This document shows positions 55,380-64,000 of a DNA stretch of 64,000 nucleotides, in pieces. A model generated the notes under the pieces. It saw only the letters and a program-made list of their open reading frames with translations, was not told where the DNA came from and did not search any database. Source of the stretch: Dryocosmus kuriphilus (taxonomy: Eukaryota; Arthropoda; Insecta; Hymenoptera; Cynipidae); the NCBI GenBank assembly GCA_038277395.1, contig CM076193.1, positions 176,616,711-176,680,710 on the forward strand. Reading direction: 5' to 3'. Each line of letters begins with the position of its first letter. Within the stretch, counting starts at the first letter, position 1. The position numbers were made by a program, and so were the translations under genes.

Positions 55380-56088
55380 TATATATGTATGGTTAGTACC
55401 ATACAGCGTCCATTATGTCAGTTTTTGTAGATTATTGAACCAATTCCAATTATTCTGAATCATTAAATCTATGTGTCTAACCGAATCCTAAATTTATCGA
55501 TTATTCTAAATAAATAAGACGGTAACATTCCTATCAACAAAGAAAGAACAGAAAATATATTTCGTCCTTATTTAATCAATTTTCAGACAAGAATATTCCT
55601 GAAGCAGTTTCGGATACAATTATATTAGTTGATAAAGGTTCTCGTTTTAGTACAAAAAAACAATACAGAGGTCTCGAATTTTTAAAGGATTTGGAATTAC
55701 ATTTAGATAATATTCCGCTGCACGTAAGAGACGAATTTAGACATAAAGTCTTATCATTGACATCTAATTGCTTTTAAAAATCTAAAAGAATATTAATCCT
55801 AGATAGAGTAATTGGAAAAAAATTAAAATCCAAAAACATTTCTTTAAAAACAAGAATGACATTATAGCAACTCGTGCTGAAAAAAGCAATATTACTGTCT
55901 TACATACATACGAAATAAATCCTTTTATCATAATAAAGTGATTGAAATGTTAGATGGTTCTGATAAGCATGAAATAACTATCTCCAATACTCTTTTAAAA
56001 ACTCAAAATTCGGCTTGAAAATTACTAAAATCATGGTAAATTAATGAATACTCAGGAGATATTGATGAAAGGACTAATTTTATATTCG
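55380..56088 (+). pseudogene. Truncated Penelope-like RT N-terminal region, copy C
   Basis: Paralogue of 33780-34489. AEKSNIT stands in the ADKGN position. Heavily interrupted. Confidence 0.55.
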
Positions 56089-56090
56089 TA

Positions 56091-57250
56091 CAGTCTGTCA
56101 ACAAAAAAGGAATCGCGATTATTCGTAAACCATAATAGATATCTAATTTCTCTCTTTTCAAAATTAAATGTCACCAAAAGGGCTTCAGAGAACTTGCTTA
56201 ATAGGTCGTCCAATCTCCGTCACTGTTCAAAATAGCTTGGCACTTCCTAGGTATGGTTTCGACAAGGGTTTCGGCAGACTCAATGGCAAGTGACCTCCAT
56301 GTTCCTCTAATCTGAAGAGAGGGGTCTTTCAGGGTGAACGCCCACTTCCCTGCAAGCTTTCTCTTCATGACTGACCAAACCTTCTCAATAGGGTTGGCAT
56401 CGGGAGTCTGTGAAGGCCTATCCATTGTCTCGACGCCATTTTCCAGTTTGCACGAGGTGCAGAAGCGACTGCGATGCTTAGGGTCGTTATCTGCTTGCAA
56501 GACCCAATACTTAATTTGAGCTCCGGAGAATTACTTTACTGATCTCAAACTACAACGTTGATAAATCTGGAGTATTTTTTGAGCAGTAAAATACTCCGTA
56601 AGAAGCTCCAAACAACCATAATCGCCCCTAGAAAAGCATCCCCAAACATGAACTTTTATGGGGTTTTTTACGCTTCCCTGGACGAAATGCTCATTAGCGG
56701 TAGACCAGGCAAGTTTTACGGGAACCCAAGACTAGAATGACGCCTCAGCAGAAAACACAACATTTGACGAGTCACATTTATATTTTCTGCAGCCGACGCC
56801 TTGCGTTTAGCCATGTGGGTTTCTGAAATCACGGGTTATTTTGTCGACGTACGGTAGTGTATTCCAACCTTGTCTAAACGGTCTCGAATAGTTTTCACGA
56901 TGAGTCCTAGCCCCCTTTTAGCTAGCTTATCCTTAGCTTGACGCAATGTGAGAGAGGGACTACGCGTGAACAACTGGTAGGTGACTTTGTCCTCTTTTGG
57001 TGTCGCTCTTCTAGAACTGCTTCTTCCAGGCAAATCATCGACACATTTTGTGTCCTTAAAACGTTGCACCCACTTTTGAACAAACTTTTTCCACATCCTT
57101 ACACATTTTTTCACATGTAGCTTGCTTCATTTTTGGACACAGAGGACGTAAGTGCAAGAAGACAGCTTCAAAAATTTTCGCGTACAGCGCAGACATTCCG
57201 ATTTACGTGTGCTCTCTGAGACAGTTCAAGCGATAGTGAAACTAACATAT
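56091..57250 (-). mobile_element. Tc1-like element, copy C, right end lost
   Basis: The left end CAGTCTGTCAACAAAAAAGG follows TA (56089-56090) as in copy B. The right TIR and about 330 bp of flank are deleted relative to B; the unit resumes at about 57270. Confidence 0.82.
56198..57130 (-). pseudogene. Tc1-like transposase, copy C
   Basis: From the right: KMWKKFVQKWVQRFKDTK-type helix-turn-helix (57114-56836 open: VDDLPGRSSSRR, TLRQAKDKLAKRGLGL). A frameshifted middle follows. Then 56500-56198: QADNDPKHRSRFC (second catalytic Asp), RPSQTPDANPIEKVWSVMKR (catalytic Glu region) and SDGDWTTY at the C-terminus. Closely related to the copy at 34575-37480. Confidence 0.88.
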
Positions 57251-57374
57251 ATTCACCCCGTTGACATAAACTTGAAAAAAGAATGGAACCAAAGTTTTGT
57301 GTAAGAACCTAACATATGAAATTAAAATATTTCATAAATAAAATTGGCGATAATTAACTACATAAAGACTGTGG

Positions 57375-57433
57375 TATATATACGCCAATTACTTCTTTAA
57401 CACATTAGGGAATTTTTCGTCTAATCGGCAAAA
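57375..57433 (+). promoter_or_regulatory. TATA core promoter and leader, copy C
   Basis: TATATATA at 57375-57382, then ACGCCAATTACTTC. TATA to ATG is 59 nt, as in A and B. Confidence 0.72.
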
Positions 57434-57488
57434 ATGAGAGTTGTTTCTGCTGTGGTCTTGTACTTGTCGATTGTCTTTAATACTATGT
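57434..57488 (+). CDS. Signal-peptide exon 1, copy C
   Basis: ATG opens MRVVSAVVLYLSIVFNTM, open up to the donor GTAAAT at 57489. The last exon base is T rather than G, which weakens the donor. The unit is cut off at about 58373, so its exon 2 is not in this window; the gene is incomplete here. Confidence 0.6.
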
Positions 57489-58373
57489 GTAAATATGATG
57501 ATGCAATATATGTATAATTTTAACTGCGCCTTTAAGCTTTCCACAAGTAACAATTTGTTCAATTTAATCCGCATATACTATCCTAATTGCTTTTTTTCTC
57601 AACTTCATCTGAATTACAAAATTACCCGAAATGGGTACGGACGTGAACAAAATTTATTCTAGAACAAACCAGTATATTCATGGGATACCTACAAACCTGA
57701 TAAAGGTTCCAGTGAGCCATGTGCTGCTCACTAATAAGGGCAGACTTCTGAAAATTCTTAAATCGTTTCATTGAAAATCAGCAGAAAGTTGCAATTTATA
57801 AGGAAATGAGCAGGCAGCAAACTTGGTGTTCGCTCTCGATGTTAGGGTTTTTCCCTTCCTTATAAGAGGAATATTTCTGCCTATTTTCAATGAACCGATC
57901 TAAATATTTCCAGAAATCTTACTTGAAGATTAGGGAAGAAGCGCCTGACTGAAAATTGTGTCAACTCTGAAGGTCTCTCGATATTTCACGTAGACGAGGC
58001 TAGAAACACATAGTAACTGGCCGGGCTTGATTTTCAATTCAATATCATTTTTAAGGAAGGTAATACTCTCTATGTGTACCTTGTTTCAAAGGATTTAAAT
58101 TATATTTGGCAGAAGTCTGACGATTTGTGTTGTAAAAACGATGACTTTAAGGTTAAGCTCCCTTAAGTTGTCCATTTTTAGCCCTAAATCTAACAATAGT
58201 AAAAAGTGCATGAGAGAGAAGGTTTATTTTTTTACTCTCTACAAGTTTCTAGCAAAAAAATTAATTTTGATAATTTATAAATTTTTCATTTAATTTAATG
58301 CGCCTTGGCAGAGATAAACTTGGACCAGTAAAAACTTTATTTGCTGGCATTTCGGTTGACAAATTGATTATAC
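57489..58373 (+). other. Intron of copy C, truncated
   Basis: Aligns with B 38161-39040. Similarity stops at 'caaattgattata' (about 58373), where Gypsy sequence begins. No gene. Confidence 0.65.
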
Positions 58374-58390
58374 AAACGAGAAAATCATAG

Positions 58391-58592
58391 ACCAGGAAAT
58401 GTAAGTCAGGAATATGGGCCAAGAAGGAATAATTATGCCCGGGAAAATACGAGGAATCCAAATCAGATTAATGACCAACCGAAGACCGATACAGTAAATA
58501 AAACGGTAAGGTGCGTGCAGGAAGAGGTAGAAAATTATGACACCCCTAACAGTCAAAAGGATTCGGGAAACGCTCGAGCCTCGATTTGGTAG
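58391..58592 (+). pseudogene. Gag C-terminal remnant
   Basis: The frame reads a polar, Asn/Arg-rich tail (RPGNVSQEYGPRRNNYAREN) through NARASIW to TAG at 58590. It is in the +1 register relative to pol, so gag-pol expression would need a -1 shift near 58583. The zinc-knuckle and capsid regions are absent. Confidence 0.65.
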
Positions 58593-61500
58593 GAGTTAAT
58601 ATAATAGAGGCAAATCCGGGGCAACGAAACAAAAAAAAACCTCTACCATTAGATATGCGTGGGGACCTTCTAGAAAAGGAAGATAATGATATAGAAAGGG
58701 ATCGAGATAAATGTCCGGTACTGGAAATGAGCGTACAAAATGTTAATACTAAGGCGTTAATCGACACAGGTAGCGAGGTCACGTGCATATCAGAATCATT
58801 CTTGGAAAATAACTGCGAAAACTTTAAGAGATGTGAGTCATTACCAATAGTGGGTACTTATATCGTAGGAGCCACAGGAGCTAAACCTGTAAAATTGAAA
58901 CGTCAAGTGTATGCGAACTTTAAGATGAGCAATTGGGAAGGATCTTATGTATTTTTAGTAGTACCTAAACTAAATAAGGAATGTATTATAGGGGTTGATC
59001 TATTAAAAAGACTAAAAAGTAAAATAAATTTTGAAAATAACACGATGGAATTGAAAGATGAAAATAAAACGATTAAAATAAAATTATTGGAGGAAGATCC
59101 AAAAAGAATACGATTAATATTTGACCCAGAGAATACTCAAAAAGAGAAATATTTAGATTGTTTGGGAAAGTACTTTGTAGTAGAGGAATCCTTCCCAAAT
59201 GTAGTGAAAGAAATAAATCAAATTAAAAACTACGACCAAGCTCAAGATAAGTTTGCATTAACCGACGATGAAATTAAAGAAAAAGTAGCTCAATGCGCGA
59301 TTCTGGGGGTCAACGAAAAGGAGAGGTTTTTCAAGCTGATCCAGCGATACAAAAACGTATTTTCAAAGAACCCAGGTCGAATCCACGTGTATCAGCACGA
59401 GTTACAGATAAACGATAATCGACCATTTTTAATGAGAACTTACCCAATACCGATGTACTTAAGGGAAAAGGTTAAAAGGGAACTTGAAACGCTGTTAGAG
59501 TTAGGAATTATCCGGCGATCAAATAGCGGATACGTTAATCCGTTAGTGATAACACAAAAAAAGGACGGTTCCATAAGAATTTGCTTAGACGCGAGAAGAT
59601 TAAACGACATAATGATCAACGATTATGAATGTGCGGAACCCACGGAGGTCCTATTCCAGAGATGTACGGGGACAAAAGTTATGTCCACATTGGATTTAGT
59701 CAGCAGTTTTTGGCAAGTGCCACTGCATCCAAACTCTATGAAATACACAGCCTTCTTACATGAAGGAAAATGTTACGAATTCTGCGTAACCCCATTCGGT
59801 TTGAAAACTAGCACCGCGGCACTGGTACGGGCGTTAGATTTAGTATTAAGAGGAATAGGCGATTTCGTAATAACATTCATCGATGACATGTTATGTACCT
59901 CCACCAGCAACCAGGAGCACCTGGACCACTTAGAACTTCTTTTTCGGCGTCTACAGGATCACAACGTAACGGTAAACTTTCAAAAATCCCACTTTTTCCG
60001 ACAAGAAGTAAAATTCCTGGGACACATACTAACTCCTCAAGGAATAAAACCAGATCCAGAGAAGATAAGGGTGATACGGGAATTTCCGAAACCAAGAAAC
60101 GTAAGGGAACTCAGAGGCTTCTTGGGAGTAATCAATTATTATACCAAATTTACGAAGGAGCATGCCAAAGAGACTGTGCCACTTCTAAAACTACTAAGAG
60201 CAGGTGCCCGATGGGTTTGGGACCTCGAAAAGGAGGACGCCTTCAAGAAAACTAAAGAACTCTTCTGTGAGTTTGTCATTCTGACATACCCAGATTTAGG
60301 AAAACCCTTCTACCTGCAGACGGATGCTAGTGACGTAGCACTTGGGGCAGTCCTATACCAAACGAATGAATCGGGTGAACACCTGCCAATATCCTTTGCA
60401 AGTAGGACACTCAAAGGATCAGAATTGTCCTATTACACGACGGAAAAAGAATTGCTAGCCATAGTATGGGGGCTCATAAAATTCAGATCCTACGTGCTAG
60501 GGGCCAAGCTGATTATTCGAACTGACCACAAAGCATTAACGTTCCTAAAAACGTGTAAATTAGTCAGTGCAAGACTAACTAGGTGGATTATGGCAATCCA
60601 AGATTACCAGTTTGAAATAGAATACTGTGAAGGCAAAAGTAACACAGTTGCAGACACTTTAAGTAGGTTATCCTCGCACGAGTCAGCCTATCCGTCTGAC
60701 CAAAACGAAGGAAAAATATTCCTATACCGACTGGCCAAGAGACCATCGTCTGAACTGAGAAAAAGACTCAAGGAATTCAAAAAGGAGCAGAAAGAAGATG
60801 ATATCATGCGGCAGCGATGGAAGGATATAAAAGAGGGAAAAACAAAAAGGTACGAAATAATCAATGACCTGATCTACTTCGTAACACAAGCAGAAAAAAA
60901 GCTGTGTTTAACGAAAGGAATAATCGACAGTATTATAGACGAAAGTCACGAACTTTATGCGCACGTTGGGGCCCAAAGAGTATTTAGAATGCTGAATGAA
61001 TACTTTTATTACCCACGTCAGGCAAAGGTGATCAGAAGACGTCTCGCAAGCTGCGACATATGCCAAAAAAATAAAGTAACTAATCAGACCTGCTACGCGG
61101 AAATGCGAAGTTACATGCCGAGGAAACCTAGTGAGACGTTATCCATAGACTTTTACGGACCACTACCAGCATCCAGGGGAGGATATAGATACATATTGTC
61201 TACAATTGATGCGTTTAGTAAGTTTATGAAACTCTATCCACTGAGGAGAAGTACGGCAAGTGCAGCGATAGGAAAAATCTTCAAAGACTACATCCCAAAG
61301 TTGGGTAAACCCGAGAAGATTGTAACTGATCATGGGACTCAATTTACGGGAAGAAAATGGCTAGACAAACTGAAGGAAGAAAACATACAAGCAGTATTCT
61401 CCTCGATTAGACACCCTCAAAGCAATATAGTGGAGAGAATCCATAGAGAATTATCAAGATTCTTTAGGACGTTAGTAGGAGATCGACACAATTCGTGGTT

Positions 61501-61975
61501 TTCTTGGATAAAAATCATCGAAAATTGTATGAATGAGACACACCATGAAACCACGGAATTCACACCGATAGAGATCCACCTAAACAAGAACCCGAAGAGA
61601 GCTTGGGAAGCATGGCTCAATCTGCCCCCATCTACATCAAATATGGGATACGAGAGGAAAATAGAGCTCACATACAAAAACATTGTATCAAAAGCCCAGA
61701 AAAGGACCCGGCGATTCAACCAAGGGCACAAGATAACTAAATTAAATGTGGGAGAAAAAGTCCTGATCAAATTATTAAACCAATCAGACAAGGCTAAGAA
61801 AATCCTGGCAAAATTCTTGCAAATATATGAGGGGCCATTTGAAATAAAGAAAGAAATTACCCCAGGGACGTTTATCCTGTGGGACGCCGAAAAAGAAGAA
61901 GAAAAGGGGATGTACCACACTCAGGACCTAAAAAGATATTACACCAGGGATCAACCGAACACAATCGAGGAGTGA
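58586..61975 (+). CDS. pol: Gypsy Pol polyprotein (PR-RT-RNase H-INT), intact
   Basis: 1129 codons without a break; the frame has no ATG at its start and is probably entered by -1 frameshifting from gag. Aspartic protease: LIDTGSEV (D60). RT about 284-480: D370 in STLDLVSSF, FIDDML with D433/D434, LGHILTPQGI. RNase H about 578-697: QTDASDVALGAVL, TEKELLA, TDHKALTF, VADTLSR. Integrase: zinc finger H788, H793, C823, C826, then D855 (SIDFYG), D915 (TDHGTQF) and E950 (NIVERIHRELSRF). It would make, trim and integrate cDNA. An intact frame suggests a young insertion, but the lost 5' end prevents autonomy. Confidence 0.96.
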   Translation: MVGVNIIEANPGQRNKKKPLPLDMRGDLLEKEDNDIERDRDKCPVLEMSVQNVNTKALIDTGSEVTCISESFLENNCENFKRCESLPIVGTYIVGATGAKPVKLKRQVYANFKMSNWEGSYVFLVVPKLNKECIIGVDLLKRLKSKINFENNTMELKDENKTIKIKLLEEDPKRIRLIFDPENTQKEKYLDCLGKYFVVEESFPNVVKEINQIKNYDQAQDKFALTDDEIKEKVAQCAILGVNEKERFFKLIQRYKNVFSKNPGRIHVYQHELQINDNRPFLMRTYPIPMYLREKVKRELETLLELGIIRRSNSGYVNPLVITQKKDGSIRICLDARRLNDIMINDYECAEPTEVLFQRCTGTKVMSTLDLVSSFWQVPLHPNSMKYTAFLHEGKCYEFCVTPFGLKTSTAALVRALDLVLRGIGDFVITFIDDMLCTSTSNQEHLDHLELLFRRLQDHNVTVNFQKSHFFRQEVKFLGHILTPQGIKPDPEKIRVIREFPKPRNVRELRGFLGVINYYTKFTKEHAKETVPLLKLLRAGARWVWDLEKEDAFKKTKELFCEFVILTYPDLGKPFYLQTDASDVALGAVLYQTNESGEHLPISFASRTLKGSELSYYTTEKELLAIVWGLIKFRSYVLGAKLIIRTDHKALTFLKTCKLVSARLTRWIMAIQDYQFEIEYCEGKSNTVADTLSRLSSHESAYPSDQNEGKIFLYRLAKRPSSELRKRLKEFKKEQKEDDIMRQRWKDIKEGKTKRYEIINDLIYFVTQAEKKLCLTKGIIDSIIDESHELYAHVGAQRVFRMLNEYFYYPRQAKVIRRRLASCDICQKNKVTNQTCYAEMRSYMPRKPSETLSIDFYGPLPASRGGYRYILSTIDAFSKFMKLYPLRRSTASAAIGKIFKDYIPKLGKPEKIVTDHGTQFTGRKWLDKLKEENIQAVFSSIRHPQSNIVERIHRELSRFFRTLVGDRHNSWFSWIKIIENCMNETHHETTEFTPIEIHLNKNPKRAWEAWLNLPPSTSNMGYERKIELTYKNIVSKAQKRTRRFNQGHKITKLNVGEKVLIKLLNQSDKAKKILAKFLQIYEGPFEIKKEITPGTFILWDAEKEEEKGMYHTQDLKRYYTRDQPNTIEE

Positions 61976-61989
61976 AAATTAGTTATAAG

Positions 61990-62520
61990 ATAGAAAGTAA
62001 GTTAAAATAATTATAAGAAAAGTAAAATATAGGAATGGCAAAATGAGCCAAAATAATCATAAGAAACGTAAAATATAGGAATGGCAAAATGAGCCAAAAT
62101 AATTAAAAGAAAAGTAAAATATAGGAATGGCAAAATGAGCCAAAATAATTATAGGCGAACGTAAAATATAAGAATGGCAAAGTGAGCCAGAGAAAAAAAA
62201 AGGTATATAGATTATATAAAATAGGTTAAATTAAGGAAGGCAAAATGAGCCAGAGAAAAAAAATAATTATAAGAAAAGTAAAAATTAGGAAAGGCAAAAT
62301 GAGCCAGAAAAAATATAAAATATTGATTAGAAAATAAGTTAAAACAAAGAAGGCAAAATGAGCCAGAAAAAAATATATACATAGATTATAACATAAGTTA
62401 AAACAAAGAAGGCAAAATGAGCCAGAAAAAATATATACATAGATTATAAAATAGGTTAAATTAAGGAAGGCAAAATGAGCCAGAAAAAAAATATTGATTA
62501 TGAAATAGGTTAAAATAATT
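61990..62520. repeat. Tandem repeat in Gypsy 3' region
   Basis: Nine copies of GGCAAAATGAGCCA with AAA/ATA-rich spacers (period 46-62 bp): near 62036, 62084, 62130, 62176, 62238, 62293, 62351, 62411 and 62469. The hydrophobic minus-strand ORF across it is a repeat artefact. Confidence 0.92.
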
Positions 62521-62805
62521 AGAAAGCAGGAGCCACCGACAAACATTCACTAAGAAACCCCTAAGAAAACTATAATACAAACAACATGTCTGGGCAATAT
62601 TAGGAACGGCAAACAGAAAATTAGTCAACCAGAAGTTCTCGAATCGACAAGACGCAGTAAAAGCAAGACAAGCGAGGACAACAAAAGGCAAAATGACGGG
62701 TCCACCAAAAGACAAGAAACTAAAGCTTTGATCAAACACCATTCTTCCAAACACCTACTAGTTTTAAATTAACAAATATTTCAAAAATTTGAAAAATTTC
62801 TTAAT
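62521..62805. other. Gypsy 3' untranslated region
   Basis: No envelope or other gene. It ends in an A/T-rich stretch before the purine tract. Confidence 0.55.
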
Positions 62806-62814
62806 TTGGGGGGG
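62806..62814 (+). other. Polypurine tract
   Basis: Uninterrupted GGGGGGG preceded by TTAATTT and followed by CATTGAAACGG. This is the expected primer site for plus-strand cDNA just before a 3' LTR beginning TG at about 62818. Confidence 0.7.
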
Positions 62815-63355
62815 CATTGAAACGGTTGAATACGTCCCTATATTCATATTTTCATAAGTGGGATAGTGAAGCGTGAAGAAAAGGCGATTAATGAGGTAAA
62901 AGGTGATAGTGAGAACCGATCAAGGTACGGGTTCAATCATCGGAATATATATATATGTCAGTAGGCCAGCAGGGAAAATAAAATCCTCGGTGCGCATGAC
63001 AGGGCGTGAAGGTAGGGAGACCAGCGGTACCAAGACGCGCTGACAATATATTCACGGAATCGCGACGATCAAGAGCTCTCTTCGCTGACCCGACCATCAG
63101 AGCGGTCGACTGGAAAAGTCGCGTAGAATTTTCCACGGACGTCCGATGCGCGCGTTCCACTGGCCAACGGACTTCAATCTTTTAGTCATTCCGAGCATCC
63201 AGGAACGTGTGAGTACCAGATATCGGTTCTTGAGGAACCTAAGGGCATACCTTACTTTATTATAAAAAAAAAAAAAACACTTTAGAACCTTATATTGAGC
63301 TGACCTGTCCTCAAGGTTTGAGCGTGGCTCGATTTGGCATTTAGTGGGTAACGAA

Positions 63356-63395
63356 AGTCTTCCTCAACCAGATCTTTGATCTGGGGCTCAAGACT
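63356..63395 (+). other. Two-tier hairpin 1
   Basis: Outer stem AGTCTT/AAGACT, internal loop CCTCAA opposite GGCTC, inner stem CCAGATC/GATCTGG with a TTT loop. Confidence 0.75.
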
Positions 63396-63502
63396 AAATT
63401 ACCAAACACTGGGCACAAATCGGCGGCGTCACTCCCTGAGGTAGGGTCTGGAAGCTTAAAACCATCCAGATCCAACGTCGCGAAAAGGAAATAGGAATCC
63501 TA

Positions 63503-63545
63503 ATCGCACTTTCTACCAGGTTTAATTACCTGGGGCTTGTGCGAT
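63503..63545 (+). other. Two-tier hairpin 2
   Basis: Outer stem ATCGCAC/GTGCGAT, internal loop TTTCTA opposite GGCTT, inner stem CCAGGT/ACCTGG with a six-base loop. Confidence 0.75.
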
Positions 63546-63640
63546 CTGAATTCGGTTGACCCTAGTAGCGCGCGCAAAGATTGGATAAGGATGAAGCACA
63601 ATTTTGCTCCAATGCTGAAAAAAGACTTCTGTGAATACTA

Positions 63641-63682
63641 GACGCACCCTCTACCAGGTCCAAAATCTGGGGCTCGTGCGTC
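63641..63682 (+). other. Two-tier hairpin 3
   Basis: Outer stem GACGCAC/GTGCGTC, internal loop CCTCTA opposite GGCTC, inner stem CCAGGT/ATCTGG (one G-U pair). Confidence 0.75.
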
Positions 63683-63742
63683 CTGAATTCCTTGGAAGTT
63701 TGAGTATCAGAGATACATTGCCTCAAATTTTACTCCGCTGTT

Positions 63743-63811
63743 CACATTCGAATCTGGAAGTCCTAAGGTGTAATTGAACACCCAAGATGGAAATCTAGAT
63801 TCGAATAGTGA
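63743..63811 (+). other. Long nested hairpin 4
   Basis: ATTCGAATCT (63746-63755) pairs with AGATTCGAAT (63797-63806), extended by TCAC/GTGA with a bulge. Inside is GGTGT/ACACC (63767-63771 and 63778-63782). Confidence 0.65.
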
Positions 63812-64000
63812 CCCCAAAACGCTCAATATAAGTAGCTTTAATTTTGTACGTTCGCTGCCGGACTAGAAAGTCTGAAGACTTGTGAACTTTGGAATAGGCA
63901 ACTGAGGTGAAATCCTGTCCAAGGCATGGCACTTAGCCTGGGCTGGACGAAGCTTCGGTTAGTGTGAACCTCAGTGAATAAAGATAAAATTGTCCTGGAT

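Larger units (their letters stand above)
58374..64000 (+). mobile_element. Ty3/Gypsy LTR retrotransposon, 5'-truncated
   Basis: Contains the end of gag, an intact pol, a tandem-repeat 3' region, a polypurine tract (about 62806-62814) and probably a long 3' LTR that runs beyond the window. The 5' LTR and most of gag are missing at the junction with unit C. No envelope-like ORF is visible between pol and the polypurine tract. Confidence 0.9.
62818..64000 (+). repeat. Putative 3' LTR, incomplete in the window
   Basis: Starts TGAAACGG after the polypurine tract. A TATATATATA box lies at about 62946 and AATAAA at about 63977. The right end is not reached, so it is at least 1.18 kb, long for Gypsy. 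With no 5' LTR in the window the limits cannot be confirmed. Confidence 0.55.

Noticed and set aside
62226..62754. Hydrophobic minus-strand ORFs in the Gypsy 3' region
   Set aside because: Phe/Leu/Ile-rich translation of the tandem AAAATGAGCC repeat; not an envelope gene and on the wrong strand.
61976..62805. Envelope gene making the Gypsy element an errantivirus
   Set aside because: No ORF of suitable length or with signal/membrane features lies between pol and the polypurine tract.

Overview
This is eukaryotic DNA, almost certainly from an insect. It is AT-rich, has GT-AG splice signals and arthropod-style core promoters (TATA box plus a TCAGT-like initiator 30-33 nt downstream), and is packed with mariner, Tc1-like, hAT-like, Harbinger-like, Polinton/Maverick, Penelope-like, LINE, BEL/Pao and Ty3/Gypsy elements. 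I cannot name the species or order. No rRNA gene, bacterial gene or CRISPR array is visible.

Backbone. Three diverged tandem copies of one genomic unit (roughly 7-8 kb without insertions) underlie most of the window: copy A about 785-30590, copy B about 33240-48250, copy C about 48250-58373. Each unit carries a TATA box, then exactly 59 nt later an ATG opening a short signal-peptide exon with a phase-1 splice donor. In A and B an exon 2 follows far downstream (10059-10645; 41907-42450) that encodes a Pro/Ser/Arg-rich, then globular-looking, mature protein I do not recognise. This looks like a tandem family of secreted-protein genes. Only A has an open exon 2, and its exon 1 has a one-base homopolymer slip. 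A second, minus-strand decayed coding region lies near the end of each unit (about 29640-30590 and 47100-48070).

Insertions. Because the units are paralogous, one copy often shows the empty site for an insertion in another. A holds an intact mariner (823-2115), an ORF1-only LINE with a Penelope-like element nested in it (3021-8604), a 14.1-kb Polinton (11400-25490) with a Harbinger-like element inside, and a hAT-like element (25926-29372). B holds a Tc1-like element with a second ORF1-only LINE in it (34492-37612), a mariner relic, a LINE fragment and a broken mariner (45678-46969). C holds a Tc1/mariner-superfamily element with about 575-bp inverted repeats (48305-51423), a Mos1-like mariner (51465-52731), a GC-rich satellite block (53160-55355) and a Tc1-like copy. 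A BEL/Pao relic separates A from B. A Ty3/Gypsy element with an intact pol (58586-61975) replaces the end of C.

The Polinton has full terminal inverted repeats, a perfect 6-bp target duplication and the expected gene set: capsid, penton-like, PLA2-like/core/protease, packaging ATPase, two conserved proteins, integrase and PolB. Most genes carry stops or frameshifts and four enzymes have lost key residues. Its TATA/initiator promoters are still legible. Two of them overlap the stop codon of the gene upstream and a third lies in the last codons of its upstream gene.
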